Part shown: positions 36,001 to 45,607 of the stretch, piece after piece | Layout of the letters: the number at the start of each line of letters is the position of its first letter | Position numbering within the stretch: position 1 is the stretch's first letter | From: Corylus avellana | Lineage: Eukaryota; Streptophyta; Magnoliopsida; Fagales; Betulaceae | Reading direction: 5' to 3' | DNA: 64,000 nt | NCBI RefSeq assembly: GCF_901000735.1 | Contig: NC_081544.1 | Coordinates: 28,762,095-28,826,094, forward strand | Translations under genes and position numbers: made by a program | Notes under the pieces: generated by a model | What the model saw: the letters and a program-made list of their open reading frames with translations, nothing else | The model's database searches: none | What the model was told of the DNA's origin: nothing

Positions 36001-37746
36001 TAACTCATACCTCTTTTCACATTTTTCTTTTAATAAGACCATATCTATGGAGCAGAGGCAAAATCAAAATGCTAGGTGGCATCTTGGCTGTAAGATAGAT
36101 GATTAAATAGTCTGTTTGATAGTGCCAAATTGCAGAGAAGAGAAAAGAAAGTGAAGACGATAAAAAAAAAAAAAAAACGAAGCAAAACAATATGTTTTTA
36201 CGTAGATATATCTTTGTATTTATATTTTTGTACATGACTATATGAATATATCGACATTTATGTATGTATATAGAAGTGTATATACGGAGTAAAAGGCCCT
36301 TAGTTGACACGCACTAATGTGGGGGAACTTCTATGAGGTATTTTTTTTTCTATAAATTTTTTACCTTTCGATTTTAGCAAAACTCAATATCACATGATTT
36401 CAAACGGTTTTTGTGAGGCTATTCTTCTATACCTGGAAGGGAATTAGGCTCTTTGTCTAATATTAATGAGTCAAGAGGTTCCCGTCCTTGTTCAGTATCG
36501 CTAGACACAAAGAAGCTTAAGTGAAGGATAATTTTACTTGGAGGAATGGGGTTGTGGAGTGGAATGTCATTTTTGTATGGCCCGTTCAAGACTGGGAGAT
36601 GGATTTGGTTTCTCATTTTTTTGATCAGTTGTACTCTTACAAGATCTCTAGAGGTACTATGGATCGTGTTCGCTGGTCCTTGTCTAAGAAAGGCAAGTTC
36701 GAGGTTAAGTCCCTCTTCAAGGTCTTGTCCAATTTTGACCATGAGGTGTTTCCTTGGAACAGTATTTGGTGCACAAAGGTGCCTTTGCGAGTGGCTCTTT
36801 TCGGGTGGACCACGGCTCTAGGCAAAATTTTGACTCAAGATAATCTGCGTAAGAGGAACCTTGTGGTGGTGGAGTGGTGTTGTATGTGCAAGAAGATAGG
36901 AGAGTCAGTAGATCATCTTCTTCTCCACTGTGAAATCGCAAGTACTCTTTGGCATACTATTTTTAGTCGGTTTGGGTTGCATTGGGTCATGCCTTGCAAA
37001 GAGGGATTTGTTCGATTGCTGGTGGTCGGGAGGACGTGCTCGAAGCACGGTAGTGTGGAAGATGACCCCTCTGTGTCTTATGTGGTGTATATGGATTGAA
37101 AGAAATGCTAGATGTTTTGAGAACTCTACTAGGATTATAGAGGAACTGACTCATCTTTTCTTCTTTACTCTTTACTCTTGGACGGCCGTTTGGCTAGCTC
37201 TTTTAGTGATTAGTTTCTCTGACTTCCTCTTTCATTTCTCTCCCTCTTAGGCGCTCTCTTTTTATACTTCTCGTGTATATGGGTTGTGCTCCTCTGCACT
37301 TTTTTTATAACATTATTACTTATCAAAAAAAAAAAAAAAAAAAGAGTTAATTTTACAAGGTTTCTTTCAAATCCATTCATGACGTCTCATCTTTACCCTT
37401 TATTTTGAAAATCAAGAGCAAATTTGACAATTGTGGTGGAGATGATACATTTGTAAATGGTGAAAGAAACCTTATGAAGACCATAACAACTTTTCTTTTT
37501 TGTTTGGACCTATGAATCTGAATCTGAATCTGAATCTGATTGATTCTACATGTGCTTGATTAATTTTCTAATTGATTTTAACCCTTTTTTGGTTGCTTAA
37601 TTTTGATCCATTAGGAAGTGGCGAACTCCTTAACCATACAATTACGGCAGGATGTGTCCACCTTTGTCGATGCTGTTGAAAAGATACTTGTAGAACAAAT
37701 GCGCTTAGAACTTCATTCAGATGGTTCAGAAAAACGACTGCTATGA
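30048..37746 (+). CDS. Coiled-coil protein of unknown function (12 exons); kinetochore-type role possible
   Basis: Coding exons 30048-30109, 30214-30322, 30412-30475, 31186-31287, 31371-31435, 32380-32469, 32785-32864, 32960-33176, 33758-33813, 35300-35395, 35550-35730 and 37615-37746 all have GT-AG ends and consistent phases, giving 417 residues ending EKRLL. The start MAEPMETNLSSEPLDL is the first ATG after a GC-richer leader. Residues about 80-190 are acidic and heptad-like (LACLKEELNMVEAESTEF, LELEDQIERKKKNLK), predicted coiled coil. The C-terminal about 200 residues are mixed alpha/beta with YIPKLEGLLY and IQIPQGWPVLSSPLKLISLK. No signal peptide or membrane span was seen. The coiled-coil plus compact C-terminal domain recalls plant kinetochore proteins with RWD-like folds (KNL1/ZWINT/CENP-O types). 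That is only a structural impression; I do not recognise the family. The introns have received several LINE pieces. Confidence 0.85.
30859..30947. repeat. Tandem duplication, period 45 bp
   Basis: ctagg..taatcc..g.ttgtaaaatttattgtgcaattgtgt occurs at 30859-30903 and 30904-30947, with a few differences. Intronic. Confidence 0.8.
31001..31086 (+). mobile_element. Short LINE insertion (56 bp) with 15-bp target duplication
   Basis: TTATTTTCTTGAGCA is repeated at 31001-31015 and 31072-31086. The 56 bp between end in TTATTTATC plus an A-run, matching the LINE terminus. Located in intron 3 of the coiled-coil gene, about 100 bp before exon 4. Confidence 0.78.
31690..31745 (+). mobile_element. Possible further tail-only LINE insertion
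   Basis: gcccactgatgtt, then ACTTATC plus A's, then ctcactgatatt: imperfect repeats on both sides of a LINE-like terminus, consistent with an older tail-only insertion. Weaker than the exact cases. Confidence 0.4.
33480..33721 (+). mobile_element. 204-bp LINE insertion with about 19-bp target duplication
   Basis: ACAAACTTCATTCTGTTTA occurs at 33480-33498 and 33703-33721 (the first A merges with the tail). Between them, 33499-33702 matches the 3' end of the LINE at 5051-8462 in the same order: cacatggact, ggctggcttgctccttta, cttagtcgctctcttgtata, ttgcgcccctctgcgctctt, ACTTATC plus A's. It sits in intron 8 of the coiled-coil gene, in the sense direction. Confidence 0.93.
33838..33930 (-). mobile_element. 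LINE 3'-end relic
   Basis: aatatcattaagagcgcaaa, acgcaactcaggtgcacaag and agagaatcgcctatttaga on the plus strand form a diverged reverse LINE tail in intron 9 of the coiled-coil gene. The T-run end has decayed. Confidence 0.6.
36529..37356 (+). mobile_element. 5'-truncated LINE, C-terminal region and tail
   Basis: The plus-strand frame from 36521 to 37099 reads the LINE C-terminal region: GKFEVKSLFKVL, FPWNSIWCTKVPLRVALFGW and the zinc-knuckle CCMCKKIGESVDHLLLHC. It then shifts by one frame near 37000 (WKMTPLCLMWCIWIERNARCFEN continues in the next frame to 37250). The tail ends in ACTTATC plus an A-run (37319-37343). TAATTTTAC at 36529-36537 and 37348-37356 is a candidate 9-bp target duplication, though four extra bases (gagt) follow the A-run, so the exact 5' end is uncertain. 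The element is in the last intron of the coiled-coil gene. Confidence 0.85.
37509..37540. repeat. (TGAATC)n hexanucleotide repeat
   Basis: About five tandem units of tgaatc in the last intron of the coiled-coil gene. Confidence 0.8.
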
Positions 37747-38248
37747 TTCTCGATTATCATTCAAAAATGTCAAGAACTCAGGATTTTTATGTTGTGCGTA
37801 TAAATTTGAAATTAACTTATTACTTTGATGAAATTCTAACAAAATAACTGGTGAAGCAGTTGCCAAAAATATATCGTTATTAAGGTTAGACAAGAATATT
37901 TGGCACAGTTGATTGACAAAAGTTTTACTGTCACTAATTATTTTTTGAGTCTCTTAAATGGTGCTTTCAATCCGTAGTACTAGTCCAATCAATATCTGAG
38001 GCATGAATCCCATGCTTTGCGGTATATCTTTTAGCATTTAATTTTCCTAAATTAATTATAAAACCAAGAACTTGTTAGCTCAAAAGGAAGGGAATAGTTT
38101 CCACTAACATTTGAGCTCTCTGCTTCATCAAATCAAAATTTAAGAGCTCAATCTTGATGAATCAATTCTAAATATAAAATCAAATGGGATGTGGATTAAA
38201 GATTCTCTTCAAATTTACTATGGGAGATGATCAAGTGATTGAATATGC

Positions 38249-39534
38249 AAGAGCATTCGTAGCAGGCTCTTTATATGAGGTTTCCTTTTCTAAGTTTAGG
38301 AAAAATGTCAAAAAATTACACACAGTAGACTCCTTAAATCAGCCATAAACATTAGGATTGTTACAGTAAATTTTACTGTAGCAATCCTTGTGATTATTAA
38401 AATGAAAAAAAAGAAAAAAGAAAAAAAAGGAGAGGTAATCTCTCTCCTCTCACATCTTTTTGTGCAGTGTTATCTCCATTGTTCTTTTTCATTCGTTCTT
38501 CTTCTTTTCCGTCCATTCCTCTTCATCTAGACAACAATCTCTGGATCTCTCGCTCCTTCGCAACTAGGACCTCCATTCACCATCTCAATCTTAAGCTTGA
38601 GAATCTCAACCTCCGCAGTGTTCCACGTTCGTCACTGCTTCACTGCACTCTCTAACTATACAGCTTTGATTTAAACTTTTTGAATAAATTATATCAACTA
38701 GGTCTTCTTTTTTGGATCGTAGATGTGATTGGTTCCAAGGCATGAGGTGAAGAGCTACCTCAACTTGCTTGCTTGCTTGCTAAAGAGAGAAGACATGGAA
38801 GAGAGGACCGCTAGAAAGAGACAAGACAGTGTGGGAGAGAAACAGAGATCAAATAAGAAGACCAAAGAAGATGATGGAGTAAACCCAAAAGGGGGAAGGA
38901 CCACCCGTTGAACCTTGATTTTGATTTATAGAAATTTCGTCTCCCCTAAACCACAATCATTCTCTTTATTCTACGACCCCTGGAACTGAAACTATGCTAG
39001 CTCCTTTCCTAACTATCTCTTAAAAACCAAGCAATGAGTTTATGACGCTTCGCTTGCGCAGGAAAGGAAGGAGTTCATCGAGAAAGCCTCTTTTCGAGGT
39101 CAGCAATAGGGCTTCTTTCTGTAGTTGCCTGTGCTAAAGAAGCCTGCCTTCACCGAGCGAGATTCTAAGAGATTCCTCACTTCTTTATTGACAGAAGGGA
39201 GCTTACTCCGAGAGAGACTGGAGACCTGTATTAGAGTTAGATCTGGGGGCTTGAAGCTTGATTTTTATAGAAATTGGTTTGTTTGGTTGGATGTTCTATT
39301 TTATTGTGTTTTCCAATGGAGAGGGGAGCTTGGAGAAGATGAGACGATGAGAGAGACAAAGAAGAGAAAATACATGAAGAGAAAAAAAAAAAAGTAAAAA
39401 TAAAAATGATATTTTAATGATATAGAGAATGATAAAAAAAAGTTATTGTGGAATGTATGTAGATAAAGAAGTAAAAAGTAGTTTGGTTTTCTGAACTTGG
39501 AAAAAATGACGAAAAAGCTGCTAGGAATGCTCTT
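38249..39534. mobile_element. Non-autonomous DNA transposon-like element with inverted ends
   Basis: Ends AAGAGCATTCGTAGCAGGCT (38249) and the complement of AAGAGCATTCCTAGCAGCTT (ending 39534) form imperfect terminal inverted repeats around 1286 bp. There is no transposase ORF and I could not fix a target duplication. The ends contain the A-rich and T-rich filler usual for MITEs. The middle (about 38720-39250) is less AT-rich, with two short plus-strand ORFs, and looks like captured sequence of other origin. Confidence 0.6.
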
Positions 39535-42383
39535 ATAACAAAGTTCACGTGCAAAAAACCGCTCCGCGCAAACAATAAATAATTTTTCAAGTCACAATTA
39601 CAAACGTTGTGCGTGACTATAACAGTAAACTCAGAAGGTTGCTTTTTGGTGCATGACATAATGTAGACAATGACATTTATGACACCAAGAAGTTCGAAAA
39701 TATCTTCTTTTCTCTTTTGTAAGTAAGTAATTGGCCTCAAAGGGAAGGGTAATGAAAGATTTGAATTAGTGACATGTGCTTCATGAGGTGCAGCCCATAG
39801 CGGATTGATCTGCCCCATTAAAACTAGAAAATGACCTCAAGATTCTCATACAAACGGTAGACCAAGATGAAATGAGCTTACCTAAACAATTTCTGACACC
39901 ATGTAATGGAATTATTGATGACCCAGCAATGCCTGGAGGTAATGTAAAAAGTTTAAATCAGCTGAAAAGTATATATTGGAGAGTGGATGAGAAAGTACGT
40001 ATTGAAGACACCGACTCCTGTCTTCCCAGGGATGTACAGTACTGTAACCCAATATATCCAAATGGCTTTTGATTGACAAACAGGGGTTGGAAAAAGTAGA
40101 TGGCACAGGGATTTGATCAAATTATTCTCCTGTGTACTCTTTTTGGAGATACACGTTATGAATTCACAAAAAAAAAAAAAAAAAAATTTGAATTCAACAT
40201 ATTTTGCAACAACAGAACCAAAAGCAGAGCAACTAGAAAAGCTGGATCCTAATGTAGGTTACCTGTAACTTGTGCTTTTAGAACTCTTTAACTGTAAAGA
40301 AACTTGACTGTGTATGCCATTACATGCATGTGCCCGTGCATGCATGTGGGTGTTCAGAAACGGTTGTCGGTTGCCTGTTGTATAGCTCGTAAAGAAAGTG
40401 CTTCCATACCACACTTATCAATACGTGCATGTATAAGTGTATCCAGCATAAGCCTTTTGATCAGTCTTTGCTGAATATGAAATTCTTCTGCAACAACAGC
40501 TTTACTCCTAACGCCACATTGTAATGAGTTCAACATCAGTATTGGTGTGCGGAATCCAGCATACTTCTGTCCTCATAAATATGTAGCTTACAAAAAAAAT
40601 TCTTCTAGAACTGCTACAACACAAAATTCCACACCATAGTGAGTCAAAATCAATATTTGTAATGTGTGTCCGGCAGAGTATCACCCCTCCCTAAACAAAA
40701 ACAAGAGAATGAAAAAAAAACAAAAAGAATTCAAAAAGAAAACAATAAGAAAAACAAAACACCTTAACATGTGTACAGAAGCAGATTCGTTAATGAAAAA
40801 CTGAGGGCTAGAGTTCAAATTTGCTCAGGTGATAGGAGTACCTTATGGAGTCAAGTGTTAATAGAGTACTAAGTACTAAGGATCCGCCTGCACACACTAG
40901 TGCAGACAAAAATTACTGCATATAACTATTTCAATGAAATAACCAAACATTTGCACAGAGCACTACATATTGCAGTAGATTTAATCATAAGGTTCGAATT
41001 TTATCTAGGTGCAAAGTAATATGTTCTTTAAGAGCTTTATACATGTTGAAGCACTCTTCTATGCGCACACAACTGAGTGTTTGTTCTGTTCAATCCAGGT
41101 TTTTTTTGTTTAAATTGCAAGATAAAATTCTTCTAGAGGAAGCAATTTGCAACGTCATGAAGCAGACACCATGATTCATATTCGAGTCTAATCACAAAAA
41201 AAAACATAAAGATTTACACGGCATCGAATTTTAACATAAAATTTTGTATGTGTAAGTGAGTCCAACAAGAAAAGAAAGAAAAAAAAAATGCTTAACTGAT
41301 GTACAAAAGCATGAGGCCATATCGCAAAAGAGAAAAAGGAAATAAATTGTATTTGAAACTTGATGATATAAGTCCATAGCTTTCACCTCATCATATGAGT
41401 TAGAGGTGTTACCTCACCAGTTTAATTGAGTCACTTTCATCAAATGATGTGGGTGGGCTGTGCCATCCCCATTCCAAGTGGTGCCTGGTTCAACCTGGCC
41501 TGGTAGGGAAGAGATATAGAGACTATTGCTACCCAACTCAGTGATACAAACCGTAATAACGCTAACTGGTCCCTTTGCTCGCACAAGCAGACACTCACAG
41601 TGCAGGTGGAATGCCATGATTACCTTTACAAAGCAATTCATTCCCACAATGCATTTACATGTTAAATTGGCTGTGTTCTCTGCCGAAGTAATGCAACAAC
41701 ACCCTTCACGCATATATCTAAGAATATACTGCCAGGTAAATTTACATATTGAAAGCCTAGTGATAAGCATGTCCACAAATGTATCTACACATTTGAATAG
41801 GACAAACACCCAGCAAAAATTGAAAAACAATAGATAGATCATTAGGGCAAATATGAGCCTTATTCGACTATAACTGACTCTGATTTAATTAAGATTAAAG
41901 TTTACATGAGTTGAGGTTGAGAGTTATAGCTTTGACTATACAAGTAACATTCAAGCCAATGAGTTCTGACTCAAATGACACTTCCCCATAAAGAAGTAAA
42001 GGGTGAGTTGGAGTTCCACTGCATATGTGTGTAATTTAGAAACTAACAAAAAACTATATAATAGTCAAAATCCACTAACCTTAGAATACATTCAACAACC
42101 ATCTGAACCTGTACCCATTTTGGCACCGGATTATATCAAAAAGATTTTTTTTACTAAAACAAAATATAGTTACATAAAAAATATAAATAGATAAATTTAT
42201 GTCCTTATTGACTAGAATCCAAAGTACATAGATCAGTATACAACAGTAACTAATTGAAGAAAGTACACATTAGAATTCAACAATTCTCTGACCTTTACAC
42301 TGCTTCCCATAACCATAATCACTCAGGCAAAACCTCTCATAACTTCAGCCTAGCAAGCAGAAAATATTCTTTCAAACAACACC
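39535..42383. other. Intergenic, nothing recognised
   Basis: AT-rich with short unrelated ORFs on both strands. No conserved domain, tRNA or clear repeat ends. A poly(A) run at about 40169-40187 flanked by tgaattca repeats may be a decayed tail-only insertion. Confidence 0.45.
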
Positions 42384-43697
42384 TTAAGCATCAACAATGA
42401 ATTGATCATCTTGATTATCTCCCTCAACCCTAGTATCACCATGAACCATACCATTCACATGGTGCAAATTCTGCATCATTTGTGAAAGATAATGGTTGCT
42501 GGCGCTAGTATGATCAGAAAGCCCAGCCGGGTGAGCAGTCCATTGAGAGACAATCCCAAGCAACTGGCTAGTAAGGTTCTGTTGCTCATGAAGAATTCGG
42601 GTCTGAATTTGGCCCATTTCTGCCCGGTGCTGACTCAGCATCTCATCAATCCTCTTCTTCCATTCCGACCTTCTCCTATTCATCCTATCCTGCCATTCTC
42701 TCTCATGAAGCAACTCTTCCTCTCTTCTTCTTCTCTCCCTCTCCTCACTCTCCCTCTCCATAGCTTCCCATTCTTGAATCCTCTGCTTCCTCAACTTCTC
42801 CCTAGCCTTCTCCTGCTCTTCCCTCTCCTTTTCCCTCTCTTCCCATTTCCATTCCCATTCTTTCTCAATCTCCACCCGAACGTTCTCTCTCCTCTGCCTC
42901 TCCTGCTCTCTCTCCACCTCATGCTGCTCAAACCGAGCCTCCAATTCCCTCAACTGCCCCAACTGGTTTGCAAGAAACCCCCATGCCTTCTTCTCCAACC
43001 CCTTCAACACCTTCCTCTTCTTCTTCGAATTAGACCCATTCATTTCCACTCCATAAGAAAAACCAGCATCCCTCCCCTCCCTCATCCGATCGTTCCCATA
43101 ATAATTCTCCTCAGCTTCCTCCCCTTCATACTCAAACCCCAAAGCCATAACCCCATTCTCAACCCCATTAATCCCCGCCACCGCAAAGTCCCCATTCCCA
43201 TCATTACCCATTTCCCCAAACACCACCATATCCATCCCCCTCCCCACATAACCTCCACCATTCTCACCATTCATAACCGACACCAAATCATTACTATTAC
43301 CAGTCCCAACCGCCACATCCCCAAAAACCTCTTTATACCTCAAAAAATTTGACCAATGCGTAAGCCCCTCTATCCAATCAAACTCCTCCCTATTATTACA
43401 CTCCTCGCCGCCGGAATTATCCAAGTCAGGCTTCTTGATCTTTTGCTTGACAAGCAAGTACTGGTGCCTCATGTTCTGGACCTTGGTGGACACGTCCTTC
43501 CATGTCCATTGCCAAGGATACGTGATAGGATCGCGAGTATGGTGCACCGAATTGACATAACAAGCAATGGGTTTGAACTTCTTCTCACGGGTTTTCATCT
43601 TGGCGAGGGTCCCCTCGGAGACCATCTCGCCGTACTTTAGGATTAGGGTTTTCTCTTCTGCCTCAGTCCATTTCTTTCTTCTTGGAGGAGTCATCAT
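42384..43697 (-). CDS. Trihelix / Myb-SANT-like DNA-binding protein
   Basis: Single-exon frame of 437 residues starting MMTPPRRKKW. Residues about 6-90 form a SANT/trihelix-like domain with the spaced tryptophans KKWTEAEEKTLI, YPWQWTWKDVSTKV and NMRHQYLLVKQKI. It is followed by an acidic, Gly/Asn-rich linker. Residues about 225-375 are an extremely charged Glu/Arg coiled coil (EREQERQRRE, EREKEREEQEKAREKLRKQR) with KKKRKVLKG just before it as a likely nuclear localisation signal. The tail is HH/Q-rich. Plant trihelix factors bind GT-type elements, and the coiled coil usually serves dimerisation. The architecture is common in plants, but I cannot name the orthologue. Upstream, a minus-strand donor CTTAAG|GTAAGT near 43869 suggests a 5' UTR intron. 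Confidence 0.87.
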   Translation of the reverse strand: MMTPPRRKKWTEAEEKTLILKYGEMVSEGTLAKMKTREKKFKPIACYVNSVHHTRDPITYPWQWTWKDVSTKVQNMRHQYLLVKQKIKKPDLDNSGGEECNNREEFDWIEGLTHWSNFLRYKEVFGDVAVGTGNSNDLVSVMNGENGGGYVGRGMDMVVFGEMGNDGNGDFAVAGINGVENGVMALGFEYEGEEAEENYYGNDRMREGRDAGFSYGVEMNGSNSKKKRKVLKGLEKKAWGFLANQLGQLRELEARFEQHEVEREQERQRRENVRVEIEKEWEWKWEEREKEREEQEKAREKLRKQRIQEWEAMERESEERERRRREEELLHEREWQDRMNRRRSEWKKRIDEMLSQHRAEMGQIQTRILHEQQNLTSQLLGIVSQWTAHPAGLSDHTSASNHYLSQMMQNLHHVNGMVHGDTRVEGDNQDDQFIVDA

Positions 43698-43968
43698 TTG
43701 GATACCAATAGTTGAGTACCCCTAATTCTTCCCAAAATTAGATTCCTACTACTAGTACTATTATCACAGCATAGGGAATTGTGTGGCATTTAAGAAGCGC
43801 ACCCAGAATCCAGATGACGAAAATAACAAAATTGAGAAGCAAAATGAAGAAAAGGGCTTACTTACCTTAAGGTGATGGGTGGGTTGGATAGAGACCGGTG
43901 GAAGCTCCGGAGGGGGATTTTCTCGGGAAAATTGAGAGAGAGAAAGAGAAAGAAAGAGGAAAACTGGA

Positions 43969-43975
43969 TTTTATA
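43969..43975 (-). promoter_or_regulatory. Candidate TATA box of the trihelix gene
   Basis: CTATAAAA on the minus strand, followed downstream by a CT-rich tract (43931-43960) and the putative leader exon. Plausible spacing to a 5' UTR intron donor near 43869. Confidence 0.45.
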
Positions 43976-44235
43976 GCAAAAGAAAAAAGAAAAATAAAAA
44001 AAATCTGAGTGAATTGTTCCTACTAGTAGTTAGGAGTTGGAACAGTTGGGCTTTTTCTTGTGTTTGGTTAATGGGTTAGGCTTGAACCAGCAAGTGCAAA
44101 TGTTGGGAATTTTTATGGGATCTTCCGGAGGAGGAAATATAGGTGGCCACGAAAAATGTTTTTGTTGGTCCAAAAGATGGTGTGTGAGTTTTAAAATGGA
44201 ACTATTATTAATTTAAATAAAGCGTCGGTCATCCA

Positions 44236-44317
44236 GTGAGCATGCCGGAGTGGTTATCGGGCATGACTAGAAATCATGTGGGCTTTGCCCGCGCAGGTTC
44301 GAATCCTGCTGTTCACG
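44236..44317 (+). tRNA. tRNA-Ser(AGA)
   Basis: 82-nt class II tRNA. Acceptor arms GTGAGCA and TGTTCAC pair over 7 bp with one G-U. Anticodon stem ATGA/TCAT carries loop CTAGAAA with anticodon AGA. The long variable arm GTGGGCTTTGCCCGC is typical of serine tRNA, and the T arm is GCAGGTTCGAATCCTGC. Internal box A (TGGTTATCGGG) and box B (GGTTCGAATCC) are present, and a TTTTT stop for RNA polymerase III follows at about 44320. No intron, and CCA is not encoded, as expected for a nuclear gene. Confidence 0.96.
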
Positions 44318-45607
44318 GTTTTTACCTTTTTTTTATTCTTTTTTTTTCCAAGTAAACAGTTTCCATAGGAAAGGAAACTTTTGGGGGGTGGGGTAGGTGC
44401 CAAGCTTATGGTTGTGTCGGCATGTCATGGAGTTATAAAATAAGTGGGAAAAGAAGCCGACCAGCCACACTAATCCCAGAGAGCAGGGACGAAGCCATAT
44501 TTCGGGATGGGTAGAGGCCAACGGTTAGCGGGTAGGAGCCAATAGCCACAAAAAAAAAAAAAAAAAAACAATCCTACACTGGCCACCCCCAGTTCTGTCC
44601 CTGCCAAAGAGGGTGGTGGTCGGATTACCCCTCCACGCTCTAAATAAATATGTGAAGAAAAGGATTAGGCTGAAGCCGTATGGTATATATATGCCAAGCC
44701 TAGTCTAAACTTTAGTTGTAACAAGTTTATTAACAATGAATTGCGGTTTGTAGCTTAAACTTACCTTTTAGCCATGAACAATAATGTACATTGCCAAAAA
44801 GGGAAAGTGTGAAAATGTGAAACTTTTAGTTTATTTGTTAATGTTACAGCCTTTGAAGACAAGTTTGTTTCATTGCTAATGTATTTTATTCAACACATCA
44901 AGAGAAGAAATTTTGTTGTTGTTGATAAATTTTTATTCGTTTGCTAGTGATATTTCTCTTGCACTTTAGCAGTAAACATTTTCTCGTTGTTTGTATTATA
45001 GCCCTTCGTTTCCTTTGTCATGGGCTCGTTTGACAACACCTTTTATAATAGCTTAGTGAAAGTATTAATAAACAAATGAAAACATTCCCAAAACACTTAA
45101 AATTACTTTCGTCTTTTCTTTAAAAAGTGTTTTCAAATGAACGTTATTTTTGGCCACAAATACAGCAGTCGAGTGATTGGGGATGAAGTCCACCATAAGC
45201 TTGTGCCTGAAAATCATCTTAACACCCCCACCACCACACACAGAGTATTGTATAATAGCAAATATGGTGAGTACAAAGCGCCACTTGAATAACAATAGTT
45301 GCTCAACATATTCACATGCTAAAACTCTGTCCAACAACAAAAAATAAATAAATAAATAACTACCTATGGCAGAATTCCTACAAATTTCAGAACAAATCCC
45401 AAAATCTTTAAATTGACAAAATCTTCCTCCCCAAATAAAAAACAACCCACTTTGCCAAGTCCCAAGCTTTACAAATTTATGTTCTACCCTCAATCTCCCA
45501 TGTGTGCATCACATCAAACTTGTGTCAATTTCAGAAGTACTTTTTACCTGGGGGGGTATAGCTAAGAGACGACCATAGTGTTGCCTAAACCTCATATATA
45601 TATGTTT
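44318..45607. other. Intergenic between tRNA and NIPA gene
   Basis: Holds the pol III T-run, a poly(A) stretch (44551-44570) and the 3' flank of the NIPA gene. No ORF with recognisable content. Confidence 0.45.

Noticed and set aside
42492..43352. 286-codon plus-strand open frame rich in Pro/Leu
   Set aside because: It is the exact antisense of the trihelix gene. The Glu/Arg codons of the coiled coil read as Leu/Pro/Ser on the other strand.
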